Shown: positions 63,548-64,000 of the stretch, one piece after another
Layout of the letters: each line of letters starts with the position of its first letter
Position numbering within the stretch: position 1 is the first letter of the stretch
From: Bifidobacterium longum subsp. infantis ATCC 15697 = JCM 1222 = DSM 20088
GTDB taxonomy: Bacteria > Actinomycetota > Actinomycetes > Actinomycetales > Bifidobacteriaceae
DNA length: 64,000 nt
Reading direction: 5' to 3'
Assembly: GCF_000269965.1 (NCBI RefSeq)
Contig: NC_017219.1
Span: 2,764,959-2,828,958 of the forward strand
Program-made: the position numbers and the translations under genes
The notes under the pieces: generated by a model
What the model was told of the DNA's origin: nothing
Database searches by the model: none
The model's input: the letters and a program-made list of their open reading frames with translations, nothing else

Positions 63548-63682
63548 TCAGGCGGAGAGGGACTTGCGGCCCTTGGCACGGCGACGGTTGATCACCGCAC
63601 GGCCAGAACGGGTGCGCATGCGCAGGCGGAAGCCGTGCTTCATGTGGCGACGACGGTTGTTCGGCTGGAACGTCCTCTTCAT
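63548..63682 (-). CDS. rpmH: 50S ribosomal protein L34
   Basis: The 44-residue ribosomal protein begins [13 protein letters not shown] and ends [10 protein letters not shown], the standard L34 pattern. AGGAGCAATGGATT precedes the ATG. It is the first gene of the minus-strand rpmH-rnpA-yidD-yidC-khpB-rsmG-parAB series, pointing away from the expected dnaA. Confidence 0.97.
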   Translation of the reverse strand: MKRTFQPNNRRRHMKHGFRLRMRTRSGRAVINRRRAKGRKSLSA

Positions 63683-64000
63683 AATCCATTGCTCCTAGGT
63701 CTATTCGGCAACGCTTCGCGCTGCCCTCACGTGAGTCAAGCTATATCAAAGTACTCTCACCCCTACCCTCAAGTCAAAACGGACGGAGTATTTTCACATT
63801 TCGACACGTTGCGAGACACGCCTCAGATCTCTTATAATCGGCGGAATACCAACCATTCACGGCCAAAAGTTATCCACAAATTACATGTTTGTTATTCACA
63901 ATCCAATTATTTCAACACGCGACACGGTGGATAACTTGTCTAAACCAGAGTAAATATTATCTGTTGTACATATTTCGCCACAGCGACAGAAGGGGCCACC
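63683..64000. other. rpmH-dnaA intergenic region (origin-proximal)
   Basis: AT-rich sequence with one perfect DnaA box TTATCCACA (63871-63879), a one-mismatch box TTATTCACA (63893-63901) and GGTGGATAA (63927-63935). The rpmH promoter must also be here. No gene is seen before the window ends. The dnaA gene is expected just to the right. Confidence 0.75.

Noticed and set aside
63516..63689. 58-residue N-terminal extension of RnpA
   Set aside because: It lies across rpmH on the same strand in another frame; L34 is certain, and RnpA length fits the GTG at 63515.

Overview
The window is about 60% GC. It carries a typical actinobacterial dnaA-proximal block (rpmH, rnpA, yidD, yidC, khpB, rsmG, parA, parB, trxB, murJ, a DUF6049-like gene, a Nudix gene, cca), shared-ATPase sugar ABC transport, a class Ib nrd operon, and a cell-surface GH18 enzyme closely resembling the EndoBI family. 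Together these point to Bifidobacterium longum or a very close relative. This is recognition from protein and gene-order knowledge, not a database search. The right edge stops just before where dnaA is expected.

Layout. 1-11.5 kb: a partial ilvA, then an alpha-1,6-glycoside utilisation locus (GH13 glucosidase, two permeases and a binding lipoprotein, ROK regulator, GH36 alpha-galactosidase) and tadA. The first 4 kb also hold a long inverted-repeat element, a scrambled ISL3 transposase remnant, a cluster of palindromes and a long hairpin-rich 3' UTR. 11.5-20 kb: CPA1 antiporter, esterase, dcd, an envelope protein with repeated TQxF motifs and an SDF-family symporter. 20-30 kb: GH18 endo-beta-N-acetylglucosaminidase, Ca-type P-ATPase, a LacI-type remnant, a glucose/GlcNAc-type PTS (EIIA, EIICB), an MFS exporter-like protein and rlmB. 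30-39 kb: DUF4032 protein, MsmK-type ATPase, glycosyltransferase, and nrdHIE-(31-aa ORF)-nrdF with two NrdR boxes. 39-47.4 kb: Ser/Thr kinase, DsbA-like protein, tRNA-Thr(UGU), a candidate structured RNA, an Rpf-like G5 protein, rsmA-ispE and a LytR_C protein. 47.4-64 kb: the cca-to-rpmH origin block with four perfect parS sites and a dense cluster of six perfect DnaA boxes.

How the parts work together. Binding protein and permeases at 4-7 kb import alpha-1,6-linked sugars. They have no ATPase of their own, so the unlinked MsmK-type protein at 32 kb is the likely energiser. GH36 and GH13 enzymes then degrade the cargo in the cytoplasm. The surface GH18 enzyme adds access to host N-glycans. 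The right-hand block couples origin firing (DnaA boxes), segregation (ParAB-parS), lipid II flipping (MurJ) and membrane insertion (YidC/YidD/KhpB).

Most interesting unexplained signals: a roughly 220-nt chain of perfect hairpins after the sugar-permease gene; a 31-codon ORF between nrdE and nrdF; a candidate small RNA with CCCCC loops at 43.0 kb and a pyrimidine-rich terminated RNA at 15.6 kb; a parS site at the centre of a 52-bp palindrome; and six perfect DnaA boxes between parA and rsmG, away from dnaA.
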